Shown one piece after another: positions 1-12,860 of a stretch of DNA of 64,000 nucleotides (within the stretch, counting starts at the first letter, position 1; every line of letters starts with the position of its first letter). The position numbers and the translations under genes were made by a program. Under the pieces are notes generated by a model. It saw only the letters and a list, made by a program, of their open reading frames with translations, was not told where the DNA came from and made no database searches. The DNA is from Dendrobium chrysotoxum (lineage: Eukaryota; Streptophyta; Magnoliopsida; Asparagales; Orchidaceae), in assembly GCA_019925795.1 (NCBI GenBank), contig CM034311.1, forward strand, positions 12,964,926 to 13,028,925, in the 5' to 3' direction.

Positions 1-1172
1 GGATTCCACCACCAGCTATTTTTACTATTAGGGGCTTTTCCCTTTGATACTCCAAACACATCTTTAGCAATATTTTTAATATCACTAGCCACTTTTTCCC
101 ACATAACATTAGCATCCTCATGCACAAATAAAATCTTAGAATCTAAAATCTTACTCTCAAAAATATTTTTATTACTATTCTTTAAATGCCCCCATCTAAT
201 CCTAGAAAATTGCTTTACTTTATTTTTTATTTTCTATCCTTTCATCTTAAAGTCTAAAACTAATAAGCGATGTTGGGTACATAAACTTTCACTCGGAATA
301 ACTTTATAATCTTTGCAATCTAAACGATCTACTTTTCTTATAAGAAAATAATCAATCTGAGTTTTACTATAACCATTCTTATAAGTGATGAGATGCTCAT
401 CTCTTTTCTTAAATAAGGTATTAGCAATTAAAAAATCATAAGCTAAAGAAAAATCTAGTATGGTCTTACCACCTTCATTAGTCATTCCAAACTCATATCC
501 ACCATGAATGCTTTTAAAATCATTTACCTCTCTACCAACATGTCCATTTAAATCTCCTCCAATAAAAATTTTTTCTTCGAGAGGTATCTTTTGAATTAAT
601 TCTTCTAAATCTTCCCAAAATTTTAATTTTGAACACATATCCAAACCTACTTGAAGAGCATAAGCACTTATAATATTAATAATCTTAGCATCAACAACAA
701 TCTTTAAAGCCATAATTCTATCTCCAATTCTATTAATATTTATAACATTATCCTTCAAACTCTTATCTATAATCACGCCTACACCATTTCTAGAACGACT
801 CTTACCTGAATACCAAACTTTAAATCCTAAACTATCAATCTCCTTAGCCTTCTCTCCAACCCATTTAGTTTCCTGAATGCACAAAATATTTATCTTCCTA
901 TGAATCATAATATCTATTAATTCCATTAATCTTCCTATAAGGGAACCTATATTCCAAGTTCCTATCCTAATATTAGTATCATGGACTAGCTTCTTTGCCC
1001 ACATCCATCCTTGATGTGGGAACCCTTGCCTATTTAACACTGCACCCGGGCGCCGATGCAGCGGCCCTTGCACACTTTTCACTGTATTCAGGCCATACAG
1101 TGCGTCTCTTCCAGGGAACGCCCTAGCATTAACACAATTTATTAAAGGATTCATGTCATGGTTATTCGACAA
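1..1172 (-). pseudogene. LINE endonuclease (EEP domain) and start of RT linker, broken by a stop
   Basis: The 312-codon frame contains an endonuclease/exonuclease/phosphatase domain that nicks target DNA for target-primed reverse transcription. Visible motifs: GTWNIGS (residues 71-77), QETKW with the catalytic Glu (100-104), GGDLNGH (205-211), IDYFL (273-277) and a C-terminal QH (300-301). SAYALQ (169-174) replaces the usual SAYAPQ. The first in-frame ATG is codon 7; codon 1 is TTG. A TAG at 234-236 ends the frame, but translation past it continues in the same frame to the window edge (KVKQFSRIRWGHLK, then MWEKVASDIKNIAKDVFG), resembling the region before RT in plant RTE proteins. It is therefore a nonsense-mutated copy, not a natural C-terminus. 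Confidence 0.85.
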
Positions 1173-1257
1173 GTTTTACGCTGGCTGTCGACTACCTAAC
1201 GCAACCCTCCACTTTTCTCATCCAGGACTTGGGACCTGGCAACGGCAGTGTTAAATT
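1..1257 (-). mobile_element. RTE-type LINE, 5' portion, cut by window edge
   Basis: Minus-strand non-LTR retrotransposon. The endonuclease domain lies at 234-1172 and the linker toward reverse transcriptase runs off the left edge. About 85 bases upstream of the frame (1173-1257) are untranslated. No RT motif is visible because the element continues outside the window. It abuts, and probably interrupts, the 5' LTR of the Gypsy-like element G1. The family call rests on the apurinic-type endonuclease motifs and the layout; no 3' end or target duplication can be seen. Confidence 0.75.
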
Positions 1258-4200
1258 TAATAAATCAACCAAATTCCAAAAAATCATCAATCTAATCAAT
1301 TAAATAAGATAGCTGATATTAAAATCTATAACTAATAACCAATTAATGAAGTTTTTAGGATGGACTACCTCGAGCTACGGGGCTACATATTTTAAGGAGG
1401 CTTTAGTCATCGAGCCCATTTTAACAACATCATGAACAGATTAAATGGGATACAAACTATAAAATTTATAAGTCATTAACAAATTAATTGAACTTAAACT
1501 ATTAATCAACCAATATTGCTTTGATGAAGTTTTAGGATAGACTACTTCGAGCTGCACGGTTATATATCCTCAAGAGACCTTGGTCCCTATGCCCGTTGTA
1601 ACAACGCCACAAACAGATTCAATGGAGTGTAAAATATAACTTAAAAACTTAATTAGTTCAGTAACCAACCAATAAAAAATTTAAATCCTTAATATAACTA
1701 CATCAATAAGGTTTTTATGATGGATATTCTAGAGCTGTGGGGCTACATATCCTAAGGCGGCCTTAGTCCTCGTGCTTGTTATGACAATGCCACAAATTAA
1801 TTGATGAAAAATATTAAAAATTAAAATAAAAATCATTAACAAGATAATTACATATTTAGATAACTTAATTAATAGACTAAATTAAACCTAAACCCAAAGA
1901 TAATTGCTGGGTAACCCGGGCCGACGAGGCTATTAAGTTAGCCCCAATGAAGGTGAAATAAATCTCATGCCCCTGGTAAAACAAAGATAGTTATTATTTA
2001 ACTTAAATAATTAATCTTAAATCACTAATTAATAAAGCCTCCATACCTTATATAAATTCTATTTTGGAGAGCATAAGTGTATTAAATTTTGAGGCTTAAG
2101 GACTAAAACAGTTAAGTAAAATTTATGATCTTAAAAAACTAAAAATTAACCAACTCTAACATAAAAACTCATTCTAAAATAAACATAAAAATACTAATAC
2201 TTAAACTCTAATTAAATTCCCTTTGGCCTACAACACACTAAAATAAATATTAGAAAACTTCAAACAATAATCCATTTAGGATACATCCAAACCACACAGT
2301 CTGATGCACACATTGTAGAAGGCCTGTTAGGACAACCAACTCTAATTTTAGGCTAGGACATTATTCCTTTACTCTTGATTTCTATGTAACATTAACTTTT
2401 TATATATTTTATATGATTTTCCTTACATCCTGGTTGTTATTTTTTATGTGATTTCTATTGCTATGATGTGATAATTTTCTTTGATAATTTTATATAAACT
2501 TCTTAGGATAACATGTAGGCTATATTTGAGTCATTTTATATTTTCCACATGTGTAAATTTCAATTTCAAAGAGTTATGAAAGTAACTTAAAATGGGATAT
2601 TCTAGTATCCAATTTGGAATCCAAAAAAAGGAAACACTCCTTTTGGGAAGAGTTCCTTCCATTTAGAGATCCAAATTAGGATGACTTGAAATCCAAAGAG
2701 AATAGAAATAACCCTCAGGGAGGAGTTCTTTTAATTTAAATATCCAAACTTGGCATATCCAAGGAGACCAAAGGGAAGAGCTAAAGAAGTGAAGATAAGA
2801 AAAATATCTAATTTTAACACATTTGTCATTCTGTAAGATTAGAATCTGATATGTTGTCAGTGGTGCCCGGCCACTTTTAATTTTTGTAGACCCTAGGTTC
2901 TAATTAAGTGGCACTTGCCACACGAACTTTACATTTTTTGATGTTATTTGATTATGATTGTTTAAATTATTTGTGTTGTAGAAATTACCCATTTTTCTAG
3001 GTTCTTTCTTACATGCATGATTCTTTTTAGCCTGGAAGCACATTTAGGCTCTTAAGGATAACAGGAAAATTTTTTTGCCTATAATTAAATAAAATTTTTA
3101 GGCTCACATAGAAAGATAAGCGCTATCTAAGAAGTAAGCTTAGGAATGTCTGGGAGTTCTCTTGCATTCATAATTTACTTTCTCTTTCTTGTTTGGCACC
3201 TCTCGTTCTATGAGTCATGGCAGACCACTTAACTTATTATAGTGTCATTCTATCTAGGGGATATTATGCTTCTCTAGGGAAAAACCTATTTTTTATACCA
3301 AATATTTTTAAAGTTCATCATATATGATATATGCATTCAAATTCAATTTATATGCATTGCATTAGAAATCAATCAAATTAATAAAATTTTAATTACATCA
3401 AGCATTATCGCCCTGTATAAATAAAGGGGCCAATTAGGACCTTCTCTAGATGTTGACCCTAATTTCTTAGAAATTTAAAGAATAGCCTACCCATCTTTCA
3501 TAATATTTAGATACATGGTTTTAAAGCACCTAGGTGGTTTAGCTGGCACTCCAATCCAGGCTGAAATAAGTCAAAATTCACATTCATTAGTTAGGTTCAG
3601 GTCATTATTTAGTGGCCAAGTTAGATTTAGGATCCGGGGTAAACCTAAAATCGTAAGTCCACAACATCGAGAATCTAGTCCTAATATTCTAATAAAATGA
3701 TAACTTCAAATAAAATTCTCTTTGAATCAAAATGTAAAGCCCAACACATATGATAGAATGAGGCATTTCTAAATTATTTCAGATTCAGAATCCCAAAATT
3801 CCTCTTACTTCTCATCCATTGGCCTTTAAAATAAGTGTTCAAAATTGAGCTAATCCCATTTAAAATTCTAACATCTCACCTTTCATAGCAACCCTTGAGA
3901 GTTCAAATAAAATTTCTATCATTATTTTAATTGAGAGTATTCCTAGGAAGCTTAAAACTTCATACGATGTATTTAACTATGAAGGCTTGCCTTCGTGGGA
4001 TATTTAAGACACCAGAAATAATCAAACTCCATTCTATTTAGCTCTTAAATAGAATGGGAAAGAGAAATCATTCTCTTTGGAAAAATTAGAATTAAAGATG
4101 ATTATTATCATCATATTCAAAAGATTGATAGTAGATAATATCCTTCCTTTTTAGGGAAATATATTATTTACCATCAATATGCTTGAATAAGAAATTAATG

Positions 4201-4570
4201 ATTAATGTATCTAGATTATTATAGTTGGATACATATTTGAACATTATGTTGACCCTTTGGGGTCATACGTAGTTCACTATGATGATCTGACTATAATAAT
4301 TAATGATAAAATATTTCAACTACCATAGCCAAATATATGATTGAATATTATTTTGATTCTCCAGGATCATATATAATTCTCTCCTAAATTTGATTATAGT
4401 AGTTAGGATAAAAACTTACAATTTTGTAATCTAAACATATTAGGGAATGATATTTTCACCACCTAAGGTGATACATCATTCATAATGATGAGTTTGACTA
4501 TAAAACTAAAACAAATTCAAAAGGATTATGTTTAAATTTTTTAAAAAATATATAATTATAATTACTTTGC
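1258..4570 (+). mobile_element. G1: 3' part of a giant 5' LTR, Gypsy-like
   Basis: Noncoding stretch that matches 28400-31400 in inverted orientation, block by block. Paired blocks include GTGCCCGGCCACTTTTAA (near 2868, against 29960), the lines around 1905-1960 against 30920-31000, and GACCCTTTGGGG (4252) against the inverse of 28595-28610. The copies are diverged. The match stops about 4550, after which integrase coding sequence starts. I infer that this is the 3' part of a 5' LTR entered on its left by the LINE. The exact 3' boundary is uncertain. Confidence 0.55.
1345..1800 (+). repeat. Three ~180-bp tandem units inside the G1 LTR
   Basis: Units begin near 1347, 1526 and 1708. Each holds the series GATGGACTAC..CGAGCT, GGGCTACATAT, AGG.GG(C/A)CTT and ACAA(C/T).CCAC. 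The inverse of the same block occurs twice at 31105-31370. Copies are considerably diverged. Confidence 0.8.
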
Positions 4571-4579
4571 ACTTTTTAA

Positions 4580-5034
4580 CAAAGCTTGCAAACAAGTCTA
4601 TGCCATATGCTTTAGTCTTTGGTGTGGAAGCTATTATTCCTTTGGAAGTATAGCAACCTTCACTTAGAGTCATAGAATGTTACAAAATAACCTCAGATTA
4701 GAAAACTAAACTCTAATTAGAAAAACTAGAAGGTTTGAAAGAGAAGCATTTGCAAGCTCGATAGAACCTCGAGTTGTATAAAGCTAAAATGATCTAGGCT
4801 CATGATAAGTTAGTTCATTCGAGAACTTTTCAAGTAGGTGACTTGGTGCTGGTTCTATGAAGACCCATCTTATCCCATTGAAAGATAGGTGGTAAATTTG
4901 AACCTATATGGGAAGGATCATTCGTGGTGGAAAAAGTCTACCAAGGAGGCTCTTATCGATTGATAGATTGTAAAGGAGATCATCCTATGTTACTTATCAA
5001 TGGAGGATATCATAAGAAATATTACAATGGTTGA
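4580..5034 (+). pseudogene. Gypsy integrase C-terminus remnant
   Basis: Reading in one main frame gives MPYALVFGVEAIIPLEV, stop, QPSLRVIECY, then later SRTFQVGDLVLVL, stop, RPILSH, IGGKFEPIWEGSFVVEKVY, and SYRLIDCKGDHPMLLINGGY. These are the end of the Ty3/Gypsy integrase core and the GKF/PxWEGPF C-terminal domain that closes plant Gypsy polyproteins. Several stops interrupt it. Protease, RT, RNase H and most of the integrase are missing: the frame starts only tens of bases after the G1 5' LTR ends. G1 is therefore an internal-deletion derivative. Confidence 0.85.
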
Positions 5035-5174
5035 TATATTATAAGGATTTTGCTATGAAATAAATCTTGAAGTATAAACATTCAGTGGTGATGCTACAAA
5101 AGTAAATCGGGTCTAAATGATAAAACAAAGATACCTATCCCTAGTAGAGTGTAGAAATCTTATTTTTAAATTCA

Positions 5175-5885
5175 ATCATCTGAGATAGATCTCCCATTTA
5201 AGTATCTATCTTTATTTAAGATAGATCTCCAATTCAAAGTTTAAATCTCCCTATTTGAGGATCAATCTCTCGGTCAGGTTCTAAATTCACTCATCTAGGA
5301 TAGATCTTCCATTTGAGTATCCATCTTTTTTTGGGATAGTTCTCCCATTCAAAGTTTAAATCTCCCAATCTAAGGATCGATCTCTCAGTTAGATTTTAAA
5401 TTCACTTGTCTGGGATAGATCTCCCAATCGGGTATCTGTCATTATTTGGGATAAGTCTCCCATCCAAAGTTTAAATCTCCCTGTCCAAGAATTAATCTCT
5501 TAGTCAAGTCCTAAATTCATTTATTTAGAATAGATCTCTCATTCAGGTACCTATCTTTGTTCAGGATAGATCTCCCATCCAAGTCTAAATCTTCCTATCA
5601 TAGAATTGATCTCTTAATCAAGTTTTAAATTCAATCATCTATGATAGATCTCCCATTCGAGTATCTAACTTTGTTTGGGATAGATCTCCCATCCAAGGTT
5701 TAAATCTCCCTATCTAAGAATCTAACTCTTGGTCAGGTTCTTAAATTCACTTCTTTGGGAATCGATCTCTAATTTGAGTATTCATCTTTGCTTGGGAATC
5801 GATCTCCCATTCAAAGTTTAAATTTCCCTCTTTGAGAATCAATCTCTCAGTTAGGTCCTGCACTTACTTGTTTGAAAAGTTATCT
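5175..5885 (+). repeat. ~117-bp minisatellite, about six units, 3' of the Gypsy pol remnant
   Basis: Units start near 5180, 5297, 5417, 5530, 5645 and 5765. Each carries GATAGATCTCCCATTC twice, AAGTTTAAATCTCCCT, and a variant of ATCAATCTCTCAGTCAGG. It lies between the integrase remnant and the 3' LTR start, in the 3' untranslated position of the element. Confidence 0.9.
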
Positions 5886-5985
5886 TTCAATTAAGTCTTC
5901 AGCTTCTAAATTTTGTTGATCCTTTGGCCAATGCCAGCATGTGTGATTTACTCTTCAAGTTCATCATATTTATTAGGGATCCATT

Positions 5986-8900
5986 TGTTGACCTCATTTT
6001 GTATGAAGTCATCCTCAACTACAACACCTAATTTTTAGTTCCATGATTGACAATCATATGATACCAATCATTTAGCTTGCAATCACCTCACAAATGGCGA
6101 GCAATCCATCAACTTACACTTCAATCAATCATACATTCAACTATATTTAATCATCTTTAATCAATCAATCATCAATCATGGCCTACACTCTAAACTCAAT
6201 TAACACTTATAATCACCCTTGAATTGACATCAGCTTATATCCAATTGATTCATAATCACCCCTAGATATCTAACTACATTGATCATTCAACTACATTCCA
6301 ATCACTTCTATAATCTACATTCATTATACTACAATTACCTAGAAAATTGTAGCCCTACATTATAATTAGGTGGCTCAGTGTGTTGGCTCCTTGACCTCAG
6401 TCATAGTCCAAATCATTACACTAGGAGTTTCATACATCAAATATTCATCACTGGCTATCTGAACCAATGATTGATCAACTTGAGCCAGCTGGGCTAGGCC
6501 AATTGATCATCAACCCTGATTATCTTCAATTAAACTTTAAATTACATATGATCTTCATCAAACTTTTATGAGCATAACTCCTAGTGAATTGGACATAACT
6601 GGTAATGCTGACCCAGTCAACAGTTAACTTGGTCAATTAAACCCATATTTAGTCAAATAAAGTCAAAGTAAGTCCATTCATTGCATATACTCAAAAGAAA
6701 CATATCCAACCCTTCTAAATCATTCAATTGCATGCGTTAAACATACCTAACGCTTATATGTGTCAAACCACCATTGGTTTGGCTTGGTCAACTCATGCAT
6801 ATACTTGACCATTCATCATAAACATCAAGCTCATTGCTTCAACACCTTGCATTTCAATCCATTAAACTCTAAATAATTCCCACGGCCTAACCTAGCTTGC
6901 ATGACTAGGTTTGATTAGTAAAACTAGTCAAAACCTTTAAATAAGCTCAAATGGTCAATGCTACATGCAAACACCAAACCCATTGCTTCAAACCATTGCA
7001 TTTCAACTAAACCAGCACCTAAATTCCCCTAGACTCCACCTCAGCAGCCAACTTGACCAGTTGACTGGTTAAACAATCAATAAAGTCTTCAAATGTGCTT
7101 AAAATGGTCAAATCATCCATCCAACTCATTTCCCTCCACACCAGTTCTTATCAATCATTCAAATAAACCTTAATACAATGTTAATCACTATTCTAACAAG
7201 TCCTAATAGTTGATTTAACCAAATCACCATTCCATGTGCTTGAAAAGGATAAAAAGTACCTTTCCATGTACCCTTCACTATTTGATTCCACGTCTCCTAA
7301 TAAACTATGGACATGGCAAGCATCTAAGCATTTTTCAAATCAATTATAGTTGTCCCCTATATCCCTAGGTTTTGAATTAGGCTAAATGAGAAAAATTCCT
7401 CATTCTAAGCTATCTCCCAACTCTTAGCCTCAACACTCCAGATCTCTTTTCATTTTAGCTCACACAAACCTTATTTGCATTCCCTTAGTTCAAACCTACC
7501 AGTAAAAGGCTATTGGTGATGAATTTTTAGCCACCCTTGCTCAAAGTCCATCCAAGGCTTCTTGCTCTTGTTCTAGACCATCCCAAGCTTTGAGTTCTTC
7601 ATAAGGATTGTCCTAGACATTCTATGGAGCAAAATGACCATTAATCAGCCTGTAAGACCCAACCAATAAAGGTAACTATCAAACCCTAGCCAAATTATGT
7701 AAATTTAAATAACTTTGTGAAAAATGTGTTTCAGAGAGTCAAATCACCTACCCATCATTCAAAGAATTTCCCCTTAACTCTATTTAAAATTTCATAAAAA
7801 TTGGTCCAACTTTTTTGGAGTTTGGATGCTTCTTCAACATATTGGTTTTAGTTAAAATATGCCAATATTGTACAAAATTTGGACTGTTGAGCTTGAGATT
7901 AATGGTCCAAAGCTTGCCATTACATTTCTCATTCGGACCACCTGATATGTCTGATCGCTCAGATCCCAGTCCAACATGATCTCAACCATCTGTTTCATAC
8001 TACGTACGATCCAATGATCCTATTCTACTGCTAACTCGACTAAGTGGAAACTGTATGACATTAAAAGCTATGTCGCCATCACCGCATATTGATTACTCAT
8101 GGAGTAATCATCTAATAAATGCACTAATGCTCAATCATTACCTAAGATTGATTATTTGGCTGAGATGATTTAAAATGATTTAATTAAAGTGATTTAATTT
8201 CAAAAACTTTAAAAATTCATTGTAAATTAAATACTTAACCAAAACTAATAAATAATATATCATTTTCTTCAGTTTGAAAATCTCTTCCACTTAAAACAAA
8301 ATTAATTCATAATGTTGAATGATTAGAGAGTAATTTTAGTTATATTATTTTCCTAAACTCCTCCATTACTCTCTAATTACTTAGCTAATTAAACCCAAAT
8401 TTTTCTGGGTTGAACTAAAGCATGTTTATAATATCTAGTAATTTTCATGAATTTATTTAAGTTTTATTTTAATAGTTATTAAATTTATAATGATAAAGGT
8501 TATTATTTGATTTATATTTTAAAAATTCACCATAAAAAAATCTTAGCTTTATTGCCTACATTCAAACACTTCATGGAAATATTAAATAGAGTTTTATTAT
8601 TCTAAAATGAATCTAAATAGATTAGTTGAGCATCTAGAGAGCAATAGTATCATTCTCATTTTCAAATTTCCCTTAATTGCGCTCTGCATACTTAGTCATT
8701 TAGGTTTATTTTTTGATGGGGGAATGATGACACATCACTCATGTAATCTACCATTGTTGAATCAGTTTGATATAAGATGCATTAGCAATTAGATTTCCAA
8801 ATATTAAAGTTATTACTTGACCTAAATATTTGGAAATCCATTGCCTTCATTTCACTTAGAATTAGAACACATGATTGTTATGGCTTCTTTACATATGTAT

Positions 8901-9307
8901 GCAAGAGTTAGATACTTTGATCTATAAATCCAATCAAACAATATTGACATAACTTAAGGACAATAATCAAGTTGTATGTCTAGCCAACATAAGAGTATTT
9001 TAGAGATCATACACACACCCAATAGGGTTAAGACTTCAAACTCATAAATTTAATGGCATCATACACATAAGGGATCAAATTCACCCTCATTTGCCATTGG
9101 TTAGTCTTAAAATAATATTAATTAGGATTTAGCCCTTAATTAAGAGTTATATCTTCCTAAATTAATAATAAATCAAATAAAAATCACAAAAATACTAAAC
9201 CATCTTCAATTAACTCTAAATCAATTCTATAATTAAGGAATATTAAAAATTTAGAATAATTTTTTATTAAAAATTTAATTAATAATTAATTAACTTTTAG
9301 TTAATTA
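5986..9307 (+). mobile_element. G1 3' LTR, 5' part, interrupted by Copia-1
   Basis: Begins TGTTGACCTCATTTTGTATG. The inverse of this start lies at 35281-35288 and continues into 35258-35280, and about 50 bases upstream are also shared (GATTTACTCTTCAAG against the inverse of 35300-35345). The stretch is noncoding, rich in TTGAC/GTCAA cores, and ends in an AT-rich run at the Copia-1 LTR start. A comparable AT-rich block is at 31960-32040 in G2. Apart from these features I see nothing coding in this 3.3-kb region. Confidence 0.55.
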
Positions 9308-9629
9308 TGTTGCAATCTAGGATCCCTAGTCTGTGATTTTAATGATGACAAATATTAATTGAATTATTATTTTTCTCAGTAGATATTTTGGATATTCTTT
9401 TTATATGTGAGCACTAACATTATAGGTAAAATAAACACGGCTCAAGGCTACTGAAAACTCAAGATTGGGTAGAATAGGATGTCAAATAAAAGAGTCTGTA
9501 CTTTTAATTTTTTTATTTTTTATTTATTGAGTCTGGCCATATAAGAGTGTATGCAATTGGGTGACCATGTACACACACATAGAGGGTGTGAGAAAAATTT
9601 AAAGTTTAAATTTTTTGTACTAATCCTAT

Positions 9630-10290
9630 TGTACGATCAGTTATATGGATAATGAGTTTAAGGGCTAATTAAATAATTAATTTCTATAAACTAATCATAC
9701 TATACAATTAAGATCGTACTATATGATTTGTTATGATCTAAAAACCCTAGCCATTGGATAAGTTAAGTAAGATATTTAAAATTTGAATTTTGAACTAATC
9801 GTGCTATACGATGTAATTCATACTATACAAAAATTTGAAATCTTACTTAAATTAACCCACATAATTAGTCTATCAAATCATAGTTTAATTAATGATAGCC
9901 AATTGTATTGTACAGTGGTGATCATATCGTACAATTGATAGAGATGAATTTTGGTCATCCCAAATATCGTACTAAACTATACCATAATTTTTAAACTAAT
10001 CGTACTGTATGATATTCACATCATACATAATGAATCACTAAAAATAAACTAATTGTACTATACAATGAGAGTAGTACGGGATGATTGATAGAGATGATTT
10101 CCAATCATCCCAAGAATCGTCTTATATGAATAGAGAGAAAGTAAATAAATCATATTGGATGATCTTTAGATCGTATTGTATGATGTGTTTGAAAAGTTGG
10201 GCAGCTTATCTGAAATGACTGTTCACATTGTAATAGATGGGACTAGTTTTTGAACTGATCGTATTGTATGACATTATATCGTACTGTACG
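9630..10290 (+). promoter_or_regulatory. Palindrome array in the Copia-1 LTR (ATCGTAC type)
   Basis: Many variants of ATCGTACTGTACGAT and its half sites, for example CGTACTATATGATT (9713), CGTGCTATACGAT (9788), CGTACTGTATGATATT (10000) and CGTACTGTACGAAT (10288). They are separated by 20-60 bases and often in pairs. Function is unknown; the position would be U3 or the promoter region. Hairpin potential is clear from the sequence. Confidence 0.6.
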
Positions 10291-11238
10291 AATAGAAGAT
10301 GGCTCACTTGAATTTTTGGGGTTTTTAAAGCTCATTACTTAAGCAACTTTTATAACTTTGTTTAAAAAAAGAGAGAGATGAGTTTTTGGCTGAAGAAGTA
10401 ACTCTAAGAAAGATACTTTTGAGAGAAAATTAGGTTTTGAGAGGAAGGAGAAGATGAGGTTAAGCGTGAGGGAGAAGGAGAGTGAGGGGATCACAAGGTT
10501 ACTCCGAGCTAGCTACACCCTTGCTCCTCCTATGGCCTTAATGAGTCATTGAAGGCTCTCTTGAGAGAGAGACTTCAAAGTCAAGTCCTCAAGGTACTCT
10601 GCCTTCTCCAGGATGGAGAAAAATATTAGAGGTACTCTGTCTTCTCTAGGAGGGAGAGAAATATTAGAGGTACACTAACTTCTTCAGGAGGGAGAAAAAG
10701 CTTTGGGTTCTCTGCATTCTCTAGGAAGGAGAAAAATGATTTAAGTTATGTTGCCATCACTGAGAAGGTGACATAGCTTCTGACACTCCGTCACATCAAG
10801 TTTGGTGAAAATGAGCCTATAAGGACTTCTCCGCCTTACTATAAGAGCAAAAGGAGAGTCACTTAGTGTTAGTACAATACCCAGAGTGGAGGACTCTAGG
10901 AAGTGGACGTAGGTCAAGGTTAACTAAACCACTAATAAATTTTTAGTATTTTTTCCATTTTCCACATTTTTATTTTCTTATAATTTTCTTTCTTTCTAAG
11001 TTGAGTTTATTGGTCTCAATCTTATCAATCAACTACACTGAGTTTAAACCTTTTTGCTACAAGAATATTTGCATGTGTTAAAAATAAAAAAAAATTATCA
11101 TATAAATTTTTATATAAATTACTTCTGCAAGTTATTTTGAGTAATTTATCTGAATTAAGTTTTTTTAAGTTATTTTGTGGCTAAAACAAAAAACAAAAAG
11201 TAGTATTCTTGCTTAGGGGTTTTTAAAATTACCAATTT

Positions 11239-11239
<1 letters not shown>

Positions 11240-11269
<30 letters not shown>
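11240..11269 (+). repeat. Poly-C run of 30 near the LTR end
   Basis: Uninterrupted C-run at the site where other LTRs of this family carry 6-7 (or 15) C in the same orientation. Length may be affected by sequencing. Confidence 0.95.
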
Positions 11270-11271
<2 letters not shown>

Positions 11272-11324
11272 TTGGAGCACCTTAGGCTAGTTCTGTGAAG
11301 TTTAATAAACTTTTTGAACTTTCA

Positions 11325-11337
11325 AATAGTATCAACA
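11325..11337 (+). other. Degenerate primer binding site, Copia-1
   Basis: AATAGTATCAACAAGG sits exactly where Copia-5 has AGTGGTATCAGAGCGG, the initiator-tRNA-Met-type PBS, straight after the LTR's TTTCA end. Confidence 0.65.
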
Positions 11338-11380
11338 AGGGTCTTAAAATTTAGATTTTAAAATCTTCAAGAAAAGATCA

Positions 11381-12860
11381 ATGGCACATTTTGGTAATTG
11401 AAATACTACAGAGAGTATTCAATAACCCGTCCACCACTTTTTGATAATATACCATTTGATTTCTAGAAAATTTGCATGTCTACCTTTTTACAATCTATTA
11501 ATTATCGCATGTGGTTTTTAGTATAAGAAGGTTATTCTACACCATCTAGTTTGATTAATGGCATTAAAATGGAATTAACGTTTAATGAATAGAGCAGTGA
11601 AGATAAAGACTTAGCTCAATTAAATGCTAAATGCTTGAACTATTTTTTTTGTGCTTTAAAATCTAAAGATTATATGCACATACGGGAAGGAGATATGGGA
11701 TAAACTATACATAACATACGAGGGAACCAGTGAAGTAAAATAGTCTAAGTTAAACATCCTACTTCATAACTACAAACTATTTCACATGAAACCTAGTGAG
11801 TTAATTTTAGAAATATACACTAGGTTTATATATATAGTGAAATCCCTACATGCATTGGGTAAAGAACTTTCTAATTCAAAAAAGTTAATAAAACCTACAT
11901 TGCTTGCCTAGAGCAAGTGAAGCTAAAATTATTGCAATTACTGAATCTAAGGATTTGAATTTATATTCTATTAACAACTTGCATGGGTCACTCATTGCCC
12001 ATGAGTAAGGAGTGAGTCAAATGTAAAGTGATGTAGGTGAAAAAAAGGAGAAAATTATAGCACTTAGAGAAAATGAGTCAGCAAGTGACAGCTCTGCAGA
12101 TAAAGGAGAGGATGACATCGTGCTAATGACATAGCAATTTAAAAGCTTCCTAAAGAGAAAATAAAGGTGTCATCAGTAGTGGAATAAAGGTAAAATAAAT
12201 AAAAATTCTAAAGTATCATCTGATGTTATTTGTTTTGAATACAGGAAGCTGGGACACTTGAGAACTGATTATCCTAACCTAAAAGCTCACCCTAACAAAG
12301 AGAAGGGTGAAGAAAAGTCAAAGTTCAAGAGGGGAAAGCAAAAGACATGGAAAGCTTTTTGGGCCAACTCTGCCTCAGAATCATTAGAATGAAAAGCAGA
12401 GGAGGAGGTAACAAACTTGTGTCTTTGGCTAATGATAATCATGATCAATTAGATCAAGATGAGGTATGTCAGCTTTCCTATGATGAATTATTTATTATTT
12501 CAAAGAAAATTCAATATTCATATAGGAAGTTAAAATAGATTTATGCTAGTCTCCATACTAATTTTAGTACATTACAAAAAGAGCATGCCAGTTTGGTAAG
12601 CGAGTATTCTACTTTAGATAGTGATCATATGACTTTACTAGATGAATTTGATGCTTTAAATAAAAAGCATATTGACCTATCTAATGCACATGACTCTTTA
12701 AAAATATCGCATATTAAATTAGAAAAGCATACAAAGAATTAGAAGCATGCACAGATGAAATAGATGGTAGGGAGCATACATTAAAAATAGAAATAACCAT
12801 TCTTAAAACTGTGAATAAATTTTTAGAAGCAAAACTAACTGCACTTGAGAATAACAAATC
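11381..12860 (+). pseudogene. Copia-1 gag with coiled-coil tail, many stops and frameshifts
   Basis: Starts ATGGCACATTTTGG (MAHFGN), matching MANFGN of the related gags here. Recognisable segments: STFLQSINYRMW-like (11480-11520), a UBN2-type gag core (11580-11990), and a zinc-knuckle remnant near 12225-12290 (VICFEYRKLGHLRTDYPNLK) in which only the first Cys and the His survive. Then comes the acidic DEVCQLSYDELF motif and a heptad-like coiled coil (12540-12740: STLDSDHMTLLDEFDALNKK). Gag would form the virus-like particle that packages the RNA. Multiple in-frame stops and shifts make it nonfunctional. Confidence 0.85.

Larger units (their letters stand above)
9308..11324 (+). repeat. Copia-1 5' LTR
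   Basis: Starts TGTTGCAATCTAGGATCC and ends GAACTTTCA directly before a PBS-like sequence. It shares its plan with the other SIRE-like LTRs here: a 5' part mentioning GGCTCAAG/AAGATTGGGTAG, a central array of ATCGTAC/GTACGAT palindromes (about 9630-10290), GAGAGAG-rich stretch (10365-10500), tandem TTCTCTAGGAGGGAGAG units (10590-10740), and the conserved terminal block after a C-run. Confidence 0.85.
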
